In this document: in pieces, positions 31,935-40,442 of the stretch
Layout: the number at the start of each line of letters is the position of its first letter
How positions within the stretch are numbered: position 1 is the first letter of the stretch
Assembly: GCA_016219275.1 (NCBI GenBank)
Contig: JACRBM010000045.1
Coordinates: forward strand, 1-64,000
Direction: 5' to 3'
DNA from: Chloroflexota bacterium
GTDB taxonomy: Bacteria; Chloroflexota; Anaerolineae; UBA4142
DNA length: 64,000 nt
Translations under genes and position numbers: made by a program
Notes under the pieces: generated by a model
What the model saw: the letters and a program-made list of their open reading frames with translations, nothing else
The model's database searches: none
Told to the model about the DNA's origin: nothing

Positions 31935-34395
31935 TCGCGCGCACTGGTTCGCGTTCGCGTTCGTCGTCGCGCTTGCCGCGTTCGCGCGACTGTACGCGCT
32001 CGATACGCTCGCGCCGGGACTCAAGTACGACGCGGCGTCAAACGGCATGACGATCCTGGGAATGCTGTACGACGGCGCGCGTCCCTTCTACGTCAACGCG
32101 ATGGGCGCGCCCGAAGCGTTGATTCTGTACTTGCAAGCGATTACCGTTTGGATGTTTGGACCGACGACCGCGTCGTTGCGCGTCGTCACCGCGCTCGGCG
32201 GCGTGTTGAGCGTCATCGCGCTATACGGCTGCGCGTACGAATTCACGCGCGACCGGCGCGTCGCGCTCGCCGCCGCGCTCGCGCTGGCTGGCTCACTCGA
32301 ACTCATGACGGTCGCGCGCTATGGCATCCGCTTTGTGCTCGTCACTTTGTTTGAAGCCGCCGCGCTCTATTGTTTCGCACGCGGGTGGCGCACCGGCAGT
32401 TGGCGCGCGTTCGCGCTCGGCGGCATCGTGATCGGCGCGAACGTCTACGTGTACCTCGCCGCCGTATTCGTACCGATTGGAATCGCGATGCTGTGGGCGT
32501 TCGCGTTTTTGTTTGATCGCGCGCGTTGGCGCGCGCGCGTCAAACCGATGATGTTGTTGTGGGTCATCGCGGCGATTGTCGCGTTGCCGCGCATTTTGTT
32601 TCATGTCTTGTATCCACACGTTGCGCTCGCGCGCGTGAATCAGGTGAACCTGTTTCAAAATCCGAACGCGTCTAACCTGGGGTGGATCAACCTGGTGCTC
32701 GAACGATTTATCGCGTACGCGAAAATGTTCGGTGTCGAATGGCAAGGCGCATCGTTTCGCCAACCACTGCTCGATCCAATCCTGTTCGCGTTTTTCGTGA
32801 TCGGCGCGATCGTGATTCTCGTGCGCTGGAAGCGCATCGAATCGTTCTGGGCAATCATCATGCTGGGTGTGATGCTCCTACCCGATCTGCTCGCGGCGGA
32901 TGAACCGACGCCAAACAAGGGACGCATCATCGGCATCATGCCGCCGGTCTTTTTCTTCGTCGGCGTCGGCGCAGGCGCGTTGGTCGAGCGTTTCAAATCG
33001 CGCGCGATCATCGCGATGGTGAGCGCGTTGTTACTTTTCAGCGCGGCGAATTCGCTCAACGCGTATTTCGTTCAACGCATCGCCGCTTCGCCGGCGAATC
33101 AAGAGTTCGACGATTTCAACGTCAGCCGTGTCGAAGTCGCCGAAGCGACCTGGGTCAATCGGCAGACCGATCCGGTGTTCGTGCCGCTCAACGAGTTCGC
33201 GCGCAGTCCGGTACGTTATCTCTCCGGCGCGCGCGCGCCGCGTTTGCGTTCCGCGCTCGATGCGAACGGCGCGCTTGTGCCGCCAGCCGCGCCAGCGCGC
33301 GCCTGGGTCTTGTTGCCCGAATCGCTCGAGCGCGGTCGCTCCGAGGGTCGCCTCTACGTTCACAATCCCGCCGCGTACGTGTTGATCACCGACGGCACGG
33401 TGTATCTCATGCCGCCGACGCGTGCAAACGCGTCCACGGTTGAATCGCAATTGCAAACGCGTGCGCCCGATGAAACGATTGACGATATGCGCGGGGCTCG
33501 CGCCGCGCGCGCGTTCAGAGTGGATCCGCGCGTGGTGTTTCAATTTGAATCGGTCGGCACAACTCCGCGCGCGCAATTCACGCAGAACCTCGTGCTGGTA
33601 TCTGCCGCGATTGGCGAGAAACGCGTCCAGCCGGGCGAAACGATTTCGCTCTCGCTCTTTTGGCGCGCGCTGCAACGAACTTCGACCGACTATACAGTTT
33701 TCATTCACTTGCTGGATTCGAATGAAGAGGTCACGACGAGCGCCGACATCTTTCCCGCGCTCGGCGCGTATCCGACGTATTTGTGGAAGACCGACGAAAT
33801 CATCCCGACGCATCACCCGATCAAAGTTCCCGCGCGCACGCGCCCAGGTAAATATCATATCGAAATCGGTCTATACGATTTGGAACAGAATCGGCTGGAT
33901 GTGCTTGACGCACAGGGACGCCCTAGCGATAATCGCGTCATCGTCGGCGCGCTCAAAATCGCGCCGCGCGTCGCGACAACGTTCGCGCCATCGCACGCGC
34001 AACGCGCCGATTTCAACGGTGTGATCGCGTTGACCGGTTTCGATTTGCCGCGCGTCGCCAGCGCGGGCGCACCGATCGAGATCGCATTGTATTGGCAAGC
34101 GATCAGCGAGATGGAGCGCGACTATACCGTGTTTGTGCATTTGCTCGACGCGAACGGCAACATCATCGCGCAAGCCGATCATCAACCGCAATCTGGCGCG
34201 TACCCCACTTCGATCTGGGATGCGGGCGAAGCGGTGCGCGATCCATTCGCACTCGCGTTGCCGAGCGAGTTGTCGCCGGGCAAGTACACGCTTCGCGTCG
34301 GCTGGTACGATTTGCAAACCGGCGCGCGCTTGCGTTTGCGCGACACGAATGATGATGCGCTCGTACTCGACACCGCGTTGGAGGTGACGCGATGA
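31927..34395 (+). CDS. PMT/ArnT-like (GT39-type) glycosyltransferase with two C-terminal modules
   Basis: The 822-residue protein from TTG 31927 (8-nt overlap with the previous gene) is a paralogue of its upstream neighbour. The first loop reads DTLAPGLKYDAASNGM, so the usual acidic pair DE is replaced by DA; the family role may be altered. About eleven helices are followed by a long extracytoplasmic region with two modules (about 540-665 and 690-815; DYTVFVHLLDANGNIIAQADHQ, SIWDAGEAVRDPF). It is the fourth gene of the overlapping operon. Confidence 0.82.
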   Translation: MSNRAHWFAFAFVVALAAFARLYALDTLAPGLKYDAASNGMTILGMLYDGARPFYVNAMGAPEALILYLQAITVWMFGPTTASLRVVTALGGVLSVIALYGCAYEFTRDRRVALAAALALAGSLELMTVARYGIRFVLVTLFEAAALYCFARGWRTGSWRAFALGGIVIGANVYVYLAAVFVPIGIAMLWAFAFLFDRARWRARVKPMMLLWVIAAIVALPRILFHVLYPHVALARVNQVNLFQNPNASNLGWINLVLERFIAYAKMFGVEWQGASFRQPLLDPILFAFFVIGAIVILVRWKRIESFWAIIMLGVMLLPDLLAADEPTPNKGRIIGIMPPVFFFVGVGAGALVERFKSRAIIAMVSALLLFSAANSLNAYFVQRIAASPANQEFDDFNVSRVEVAEATWVNRQTDPVFVPLNEFARSPVRYLSGARAPRLRSALDANGALVPPAAPARAWVLLPESLERGRSEGRLYVHNPAAYVLITDGTVYLMPPTRANASTVESQLQTRAPDETIDDMRGARAARAFRVDPRVVFQFESVGTTPRAQFTQNLVLVSAAIGEKRVQPGETISLSLFWRALQRTSTDYTVFIHLLDSNEEVTTSADIFPALGAYPTYLWKTDEIIPTHHPIKVPARTRPGKYHIEIGLYDLEQNRLDVLDAQGRPSDNRVIVGALKIAPRVATTFAPSHAQRADFNGVIALTGFDLPRVASAGAPIEIALYWQAISEMERDYTVFVHLLDANGNIIAQADHQPQSGAYPTSIWDAGEAVRDPFALALPSELSPGKYTLRVGWYDLQTGARLRLRDTNDDALVLDTALEVTR

Positions 34396-36257
34396 AATGG
34401 CGCGAACATCGCGGTGTTATCGCGTTGCTGATTGCGTTCGTCACGCTCGGCGTGTGGTACAGCGTGACGACACCGCTCTTTGAAACGCCGGACGAGCGCG
34501 AGCATTTCGCGTTCGTGCAGTATCTCGCAACTGGGCGCGGCTTGCCAGTGCAGTCCGAACAGCCTACGCATCTCGCAAAACAGGAAGGTAGTCAGCCGCC
34601 GCTGTACTATGCGTTGTCCGCCGCGCTCACATTTTGGATTGACACGTCCGATTTTCCGGCGCTCGCGTGGGAGAACCCACATTACGGTTACAATGTTCCT
34701 GGCATCGTCAACGACAACAAGAATTTGTTCATTCACACGTCCGCGGAAAGTTTTCCGTACCGCAACGCCGTTCTCGCGATGCGGCTTGCGCGTTGGCTCT
34801 CGGTTACGCTGGGGGCGCTCGCGGTGCTGTTCACCTACTTACTCGCGCGCGAAATTTTTCCGGCGCGGAATTTCCTCGCGTTGAGCGCGGCAGCCATCGT
34901 CGCGTTCACGCCGCAGTTTCTTTTCATCAGCGGCGCGGTCAGCAACGATTCGACGATCACCGCGTTATCCGCGCTTTCCTTGTGGCTGATCGCGCGCGTG
35001 ATGACCGCCGACCGCCGACCGACAACCATCGAAATTGCTTTGCTTGGAATTTCATGCGGACTCGCGGCAATCGCGAAAGTAAGCGGCGTGGGATTGTTCG
35101 CTCTGGTGATTTTTTCGCTGGGGCTAAAAATGTGGAACAAGCACAAGGAACCGAACTGGATTCGCGTTTCCACTTTTTACTTTTGCCTTTTTACTTTTGC
35201 CTTTTCACTTGTCGCCGGTTGGTGGTACATCCGCAACCTGATGTTGTACGGCGAACTGACCGGCACCGAGATGATGTCGCGCATATTCTTCGAGCGGCAA
35301 GCGGTATTGTCGTTCGATCAATTTCTCGCGCAACTGAACGAAGTGTGGGAAACGTTCTGGGTCGGTTTCGGCTGGGGCAACATTCGGGCGCAACCAGCAG
35401 TCTATCAGATGATTAGTGTTTTCGTCTTGGTCAGTTTTGTCGGACTGTTGAAATTTTTGATTTTTTATTTTCGATTTTCGATTGGGCAACTGTCGCGCAA
35501 GGATCAATCGCAAATCGCAAATCGCAAATCGCAAATCCTCATCCCGCTCGCGTGGCTCGTCCTCATCTTCGCCGCACTCGTGCGCTGGATGATCGTCACA
35601 CAAGCGCCGCACGGACGATTGATGTTTCCGGCGCTCCCTGCAATTGCGGTACTGCTCGTCTTTGGACTGACACAGTGGCAGATAGCAAATAGCAAATGGC
35701 GGATGGCGCGTGTTTTGTCATTGGTTCATTTGACATTTGTCATTTTCCTGTTTGCACTCGCATCACTCGCACCGCTGATGATTCTGCGTCCGGCGTACGC
35801 GTATCCGCAAACGTTGAGTGAGAGTGACGGCGCGCAAATTCCGAATCGCGTGGACATTGCGTACGACGACAAAATCAAATTACTCGGTTACGTTGTTTCC
35901 TCGCGTACCGCTTATCCCGGCGGCGCGACCGAACTGACGTTGTACTGGCAAGCACCTGCGCTGATGGACGAGGATTACTCGATTGGCATTCGCGTGCTGG
36001 ACACAAACCAACGCGTCATTGGAAAGCGCGACACTTATCCGGGGCACGGTATGTTGCCGACACGTTTGTGGCGCGCCGGGCAAATCATCCGCGATGTGTA
36101 CTGGTTGCCGATCAACGCGGATGCGCCCGAATTTTCCATCGCACAAATTCAAATTGTGGTTTATGATCGAATCAGCAAACGTGATCTCGTCGCACGCGAT
36201 CCACGCGGAGAAATCATCACACCATTTATCGGACAGATCGAGATCGCATCAAGATGA
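34392..36257 (+). CDS. DUF2142-like GT-C membrane protein with one C-terminal module
   Basis: The 621-residue protein has LFETPDEREHFAFVQYLATG and GSQPPLYYALS in the first loop, strongly like the gene at 27295, then about eleven helices and a single module (about 490-620; LLGYVVSSRTAYPGG, DEDYSIGIRVLDTNQRVIG). Four heptamer tracts occur within the coding region (35174-35210, near 35467-35487, 35504-35538, near 35680). ATGA overlap with both neighbours. Confidence 0.84.
   Translation: MKWREHRGVIALLIAFVTLGVWYSVTTPLFETPDEREHFAFVQYLATGRGLPVQSEQPTHLAKQEGSQPPLYYALSAALTFWIDTSDFPALAWENPHYGYNVPGIVNDNKNLFIHTSAESFPYRNAVLAMRLARWLSVTLGALAVLFTYLLAREIFPARNFLALSAAAIVAFTPQFLFISGAVSNDSTITALSALSLWLIARVMTADRRPTTIEIALLGISCGLAAIAKVSGVGLFALVIFSLGLKMWNKHKEPNWIRVSTFYFCLFTFAFSLVAGWWYIRNLMLYGELTGTEMMSRIFFERQAVLSFDQFLAQLNEVWETFWVGFGWGNIRAQPAVYQMISVFVLVSFVGLLKFLIFYFRFSIGQLSRKDQSQIANRKSQILIPLAWLVLIFAALVRWMIVTQAPHGRLMFPALPAIAVLLVFGLTQWQIANSKWRMARVLSLVHLTFVIFLFALASLAPLMILRPAYAYPQTLSESDGAQIPNRVDIAYDDKIKLLGYVVSSRTAYPGGATELTLYWQAPALMDEDYSIGIRVLDTNQRVIGKRDTYPGHGMLPTRLWRAGQIIRDVYWLPINADAPEFSIAQIQIVVYDRISKRDLVARDPRGEIITPFIGQIEIASR
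35174..35210. repeat. 7-bp array inside a GT-C gene
   Basis: TTTTTAC-TTTTGCC-TTTTTAC-TTTTGCC-TTTTCAC, encoding the Phe-rich membrane stretch FYFCLFTFAFS. Confidence 0.8.
35504..35538. repeat. 7-bp array inside a GT-C gene
   Basis: TCAATCG, three CAAATCG, then CAAATCC, encoding SQIANRKSQI just before a hydrophobic helix. Confidence 0.85.
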
Positions 36258-38236
36258 AAACTCTTGCACGCATGACGCAATACGCAATTCGCAATTCGCA
36301 ATCCCGCGACTGGCTCATTGCCTTAGCGCTTTTCGCCGCGTCGCTCGCGCTGTACGCGCGCACCGCCGCGCCCGGTTTGCTCGACGGCGACGAGGGCGAA
36401 TTCCAAACGAACATCGGCATTCTGGGAGTGAGCCACACCGGCTATCCACTTTTCTTTTTGCTCGGCAAGTTATTCACGCTCCTCGCTCCGATTGGCACGG
36501 TTGCGACTCGCACGAATTTGTTCGCTGCGTTCTGGGGCGCAGTCACCGTCGTCGCGCTGTTCGGGTTCGCGCGCTGGCTCACCGGCAATCGCTGGGTCGC
36601 GCTCGTCAGCGCGATGCTCCTCGCCGCGTCGCGCGTCGAGTGGTCGCAGGCGGTGATTCCGCGGCCGTACACGCTCAATTCGTTTCTCGTCATCGTCGTG
36701 ACCATGTTGTTTTTGATGTGGCGCGCGGGCAAGGTGGATTTGACCGTGCCGGTGTTTGCGTTCGGTTTGTCCCTCACCAATCATCGCACGATGATTTGGT
36801 TCGCGCCCGCGATTGCGATGCTCGTGCTGTGGCGCGAGCGCGGCGCGATCTTCCAGTCGCGCCGGCTCGTGTCCCTCGCGTCTGCATTCGTCGCACCGCT
36901 GTTGCTGTACGGGTACATTTTTTGGCGCGGCGAAAGCGATGTCGGCGTCGAGTTTCACATGAAGGATTTTGGCGAGATGGTGCTTGGCGGCAACGCGAGT
37001 CGTTGGATGCAGTACGGTCCGTTCGATTGGCTTGTCGCGCGCGTCACCGATCTGTACGTGCCGCTCCTCGTCGAGCAGTTCACGCCGCTCACGATCATCG
37101 CGGGCATTATCGGCATGCTCGCGCTCGCGCTCAATCGCGCGCCGCGCAGTTTTCCGCGCGCGTTGCCCGCGCGCGAGACGCTTATTTTTGTCGCGCTGGC
37201 GAACCTGAGCAACAGTCTCTTTTGTTTCTTCTTCAACACGTACGATGTCGAAAAATTTTTCTTGCCGTCGTACATCACATTTCTATTCTTCGCGGCAGTT
37301 GGGGTCGCAGTTATCTGGGAATGGCTTGCCGCGAAACCGCTGCACGTCATCACAACGAGCGCGCTCGCGTTCGTATTCATGGCGACGAGTGGTTGGCTTG
37401 TCATACAAAATTATACGCGCAACGATTGGAGTCAGCGCACCGAGGTGGCAACGGCGTGGCGCGATAATCTCGCGTTGCCGATAGAGCAACGCGCGTTGAT
37501 CGTCGGACCCTGGGAATCGCTGACGCCGCTCGAGTACGCGCAGTACGTGGACGGACAGCGGCGCGACATTGAACGGTGGAAAGTTATCACGCAAAAACAG
37601 TACTTGACGCTCGCACAGTACGATTCGCGGCAAGCGGACATTGAGCGCGCGGTGCGCGAAGGTCGCGCGGTCTATCTCACGTTCGATCCGCGCGAAACCG
37701 AAACGCTCACCGCGCTCGCGGATGAGTTCCGCCTCGTGCGCGTTGGAGAGTTGTGGCGCGTGATAAATCTGCGGGTGGCGAATTGCGAGTTGCGAATGGT
37801 GAATTGCGAAATACCGGTGACAACGACACACGCCACGTTCACCGATCAGGCAGAACACTCTGTCGAGCTAGTTGGATACGCAATTTATCCGGCGACAAAA
37901 TTGCGCGCGGGCAATTTTGGATTGCTCACGCTCTACTGGCGCGCGCCGCAAACAATTAGCGCGCGTCTCTCCGTCTCGATGCGCGTGCTCGATCCCGCCG
38001 GTCAAATCGTCTATCAGCGCGATGCGGAACCGGCGAACGGTGCGCGCCCGACCATCGGCTGGTCGGCAGACGAAATCGTGCAAGACGATTTCGCGTTCTT
38101 TTCTCCGGTGAACGGATCCGCCGGCGCGTACCGGCTTGCGCTCGTCGTCTACAATCCGGCAAGTGGTGAAGAGTGGACGACCGCGCAAAAGACGCCGTGG
38201 CTTGCGCCCGAGGCATTGTCCATCACACCACGCTGA
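36254..38236 (+). CDS. DUF2723 family membrane protein with one C-terminal module
   Basis: The 660-residue protein has the DUF2723 pattern APGLLDGDEGEFQTNIGILGVSHTGYPLF, found in bacterial relatives of the protein O-mannosyltransferase-like TMEM260 group, followed by about ten helices. The C-terminus (about 530-650) is one module (LVGYAIYPATKLRAGN ... RLSVSMRVLDPAGQIVYQRD). The first 20 codons contain a 7-bp array, and a second array lies just before the module. Last gene of the six-gene overlapping operon. A GT-C transferase role is inferred. Confidence 0.85.
   Translation: MKTLARMTQYAIRNSQSRDWLIALALFAASLALYARTAAPGLLDGDEGEFQTNIGILGVSHTGYPLFFLLGKLFTLLAPIGTVATRTNLFAAFWGAVTVVALFGFARWLTGNRWVALVSAMLLAASRVEWSQAVIPRPYTLNSFLVIVVTMLFLMWRAGKVDLTVPVFAFGLSLTNHRTMIWFAPAIAMLVLWRERGAIFQSRRLVSLASAFVAPLLLYGYIFWRGESDVGVEFHMKDFGEMVLGGNASRWMQYGPFDWLVARVTDLYVPLLVEQFTPLTIIAGIIGMLALALNRAPRSFPRALPARETLIFVALANLSNSLFCFFFNTYDVEKFFLPSYITFLFFAAVGVAVIWEWLAAKPLHVITTSALAFVFMATSGWLVIQNYTRNDWSQRTEVATAWRDNLALPIEQRALIVGPWESLTPLEYAQYVDGQRRDIERWKVITQKQYLTLAQYDSRQADIERAVREGRAVYLTFDPRETETLTALADEFRLVRVGELWRVINLRVANCELRMVNCEIPVTTTHATFTDQAEHSVELVGYAIYPATKLRAGNFGLLTLYWRAPQTISARLSVSMRVLDPAGQIVYQRDAEPANGARPTIGWSADEIVQDDFAFFSPVNGSAGAYRLALVVYNPASGEEWTTAQKTPWLAPEALSITPR
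36275..36302. repeat. 7-bp array at the start of a DUF2723 gene
   Basis: ACGCAAT-ACGCAAT-TCGCAAT-TCGCAAT, encoding TQYAIRNSQ at residues 8-16, before the first membrane helix. Confidence 0.85.
37774..37815. repeat. 7-bp array inside a DUF2723 gene
   Basis: Six units GGTGGCG-AATTGCG-AGTTGCG-AATGGTG-AATTGCG-AAATACC, encoding RVANCELRMVNCEIP between membrane part and C-terminal module. Confidence 0.8.
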
Positions 38237-38335
38237 CAGTTTTTCCGAACATTACTCTTTGCGCGAACTTGTTTCGGCTGGCTTGGCTTGCGTAGATTTG
38301 GCGCGGATGTGCGTCTAGTTTTTGGGTGCTGAAAA

Positions 38336-38395
38336 AACCTTGCGAAGGTTGAACGGCAATCATATTTGATTTGTCGTCAAAACCTTCGCAAGGTT
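38336..38395. repeat. Pair of inverted palindromes
   Basis: AACCTTGCGAAGGTT (38336-38350) and AACCTTCGCAAGGTT (38381-38395) are each palindromic and are exact reverse complements of one another. They lie downstream of the operon and may end transcription, or be a mobile REP-type pair. The rest of 38237-38439 shows nothing else. Confidence 0.6.
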
Positions 38396-38439
38396 GAGTG
38401 TTCCAAAATTTTGACAGACACCCATTTGGCACGCGTAGA

Positions 38440-38468
38440 TTGACAAAGCAAGCATCGCGAGATACAAT
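38440..38468 (+). promoter_or_regulatory. Promoter of the LamG protein gene
   Basis: TTGACA (38440-38445) and TACAAT (38463-38468) with a 17-nt spacer; transcription would begin near 38475, 25 nt before ATG 38500. Confidence 0.75.
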
Positions 38469-38499
38469 CGCATCATCATCTCAAAATGGAGTCTTCGCT

Positions 38500-40359
38500 A
38501 TGTTCCGCCTGCTGGGTCGAACCAAGCGCGCTTCGGACCCGTTGCATTTTCTAGCCAAATTAGGCGTCGGTTTATTTTTCGTATTTGTTTTTGGGATCGC
38601 AACGGCGCAATCTTCTGAACCGCCCGATCATTCGGCGACTTTGCCGACCCGTCGAGCGCCCACCGCTTCGCGCACCTACTCGCCCACCGCTTCGCGTACG
38701 CCCACGCGAACAAACCCAATCCGCGCGCCGCGCGCGCCCCATCTGATGCCCGGTCAAACGACCATGGATGCGTACACCGTCGCGCTTTATCATTTCGATT
38801 CGACCAGTGACATGACAGCCATTGACGAAACGGGCAACTACACGGGCACCTTCAGTAGCGGCGCGTCCGTCAGCGCCAATGGATTGTATGCCGGCGGGCT
38901 GTATCTTGATCGCGCGCAACAGGGCTATGTTTCGCTGGGGAACTATGGCAACCAGCCGCAAGGCACGGTTGAGATGTTCGTGGATTTCCTGCACGCGTGC
39001 ACTCAAACATCCGATCACTTTACGCTGTTGTCTGCCGGGAGTGGATTTGGCGGCGCGCAAAATCTTTGGGTCGGAGTTGAGGGCTTTATCAAATTCAAGA
39101 TATTTGTAAACGGTAGTTGGGAGTGGGTAGACAGTGGCATCAATCCTTGCCGCTATCTGATCGGTGGAAATCTAGCCCCATACTGGGCAGAGCTAACACC
39201 TTATCCAACCAATACGTGGCCCTATGAAACATGGCGCATGCATCACCTCGCGATCACCTGGGGCGCGCGGGGAATGGAACTCTGGGTGGATGGTGTGTTG
39301 CATGGCATCGGCGCAAGCACTACTCCTGAAGCGAACACGTATGCCTATCGTTGCAATCCACAAATGCAATTGTCGTCGTGGCGGTATCCTCTGTGTGCGA
39401 CGCCGGTATTGAACGTCTCCGCGCCATATTCGTATAAAGGTGGTTTGCCGGCATATTCGACCATGTTGTTGGGCTGCGATGTGCCAGGTAATTGCTTCAA
39501 CGGGATTATTGATGAAGTACGGGTGAGCAACCTTCAACGCACATTTGCGCCCAGCATCATTCCGACAACGACACCGCTGCCAACGAGTACGCCGGTTGCA
39601 CCGGTCGGCGAGTATAGCGTGGATGGCTACACCGCCAGTCTGTTTCACATGAGCGATATCACGCCTGGATTGCTCAAGATGACCAAGAATGAAGTAACCC
39701 AGACCTATTCAGCGCGACTCAATGGCAACGCGATCATCACAGCCAATGGGCGGTTCAACAATGGAATCTATCTCGATGGTACGCTGGATCGCGATGGAGT
39801 GCCTTCATTTCTCGACGCGGGTCATTCGGATATTCAAGGCGGAGGCGCGTTCGAAATCTGGGTCAATTTCTCTAGTCTGCCGAATATCGGAACACTCGTG
39901 AATGGCGGTGGAGGATTTCAAGATATTGTGAATGTTGCGACTCTGCAACTCAATTTAGTGAACAAGGGAAATGGCACACATCAATTGGAATTCAGAATTT
40001 ACGATCGAAATATTTCCGATTGGCGTATCGCGGGAACAACCGTGCCTTCCGCCACGTTTGCCGGAACGTGGCATCACATTGCGGCGACCTGGGGCGGTCG
40101 CGGAATGGAACTGTGGATTGATGGCGTCCGCGCCGCGACCTATCCCTATGGGGGATTTCCGGCGGGAGTTGAGAAATTCCTAATCGGGTCCGGTCAATCG
40201 GGTTACAATATCACCGGCACGATTGATGAGTTTCGTGTTAATACGATTCAACGAACCTTCGTGCCGCCCATCACGCCAACACCAAGCATCACACCAACAC
40301 CGACTAACACACGTCCTCCCACTCCGGGTACTTATTATGTGCCCCTGGTCGAACGCTAA
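38500..40359 (+). CDS. Secreted protein with two LamG/concanavalin-like domains
   Basis: ATG 38500 (GGAG upstream) gives a 619-residue protein with a signal or anchor helix (LAKLGVGLFFVFVFGIATA), a Ser/Thr/Pro/Arg-rich linker, a first LamG-like domain (about 90-345; YTVALYHFDST, GTVEMFVDFL, RMHHLAITWGARGMELWVDG), a Thr/Pro linker, and a second one (about 375-590; WHHIAATWGGRGMELWIDG). A final Thr/Pro-rich tail ends in YVPLVER. LamG domains bind glycans or proteins on cell surfaces. The gene is monocistronic, with its own promoter and terminator, between GT-C genes, which suggests an adhesive surface protein. Confidence 0.85.
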   Translation: MFRLLGRTKRASDPLHFLAKLGVGLFFVFVFGIATAQSSEPPDHSATLPTRRAPTASRTYSPTASRTPTRTNPIRAPRAPHLMPGQTTMDAYTVALYHFDSTSDMTAIDETGNYTGTFSSGASVSANGLYAGGLYLDRAQQGYVSLGNYGNQPQGTVEMFVDFLHACTQTSDHFTLLSAGSGFGGAQNLWVGVEGFIKFKIFVNGSWEWVDSGINPCRYLIGGNLAPYWAELTPYPTNTWPYETWRMHHLAITWGARGMELWVDGVLHGIGASTTPEANTYAYRCNPQMQLSSWRYPLCATPVLNVSAPYSYKGGLPAYSTMLLGCDVPGNCFNGIIDEVRVSNLQRTFAPSIIPTTTPLPTSTPVAPVGEYSVDGYTASLFHMSDITPGLLKMTKNEVTQTYSARLNGNAIITANGRFNNGIYLDGTLDRDGVPSFLDAGHSDIQGGGAFEIWVNFSSLPNIGTLVNGGGGFQDIVNVATLQLNLVNKGNGTHQLEFRIYDRNISDWRIAGTTVPSATFAGTWHHIAATWGGRGMELWIDGVRAATYPYGGFPAGVEKFLIGSGQSGYNITGTIDEFRVNTIQRTFVPPITPTPSITPTPTNTRPPTPGTYYVPLVER

Positions 40360-40372
40360 ATGTTACACCAAG

Positions 40373-40410
40373 AGCGGGACGAGAGAAAAACTCGCGTCCC
40401 GCTTTTTTTG
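40373..40410 (+). terminator. Intrinsic terminator of the LamG gene
   Basis: AGCGGGACG (40373-40381) pairs with CGTCCCGCT (40395-40403) with inner GAGAG/CTCG pairing, followed by seven T. Confidence 0.85.
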
Positions 40411-40442
40411 ACGGTACCTCCCTCGGTTTTCTCGGAGAGTCA

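Noticed and set aside
35983-37467. A 494-codon Arg/His-rich frame across two GT-C genes
   Set aside because: Out-of-frame shadow of GC-rich coding DNA; it bridges the stop/start overlap of two well-supported genes.
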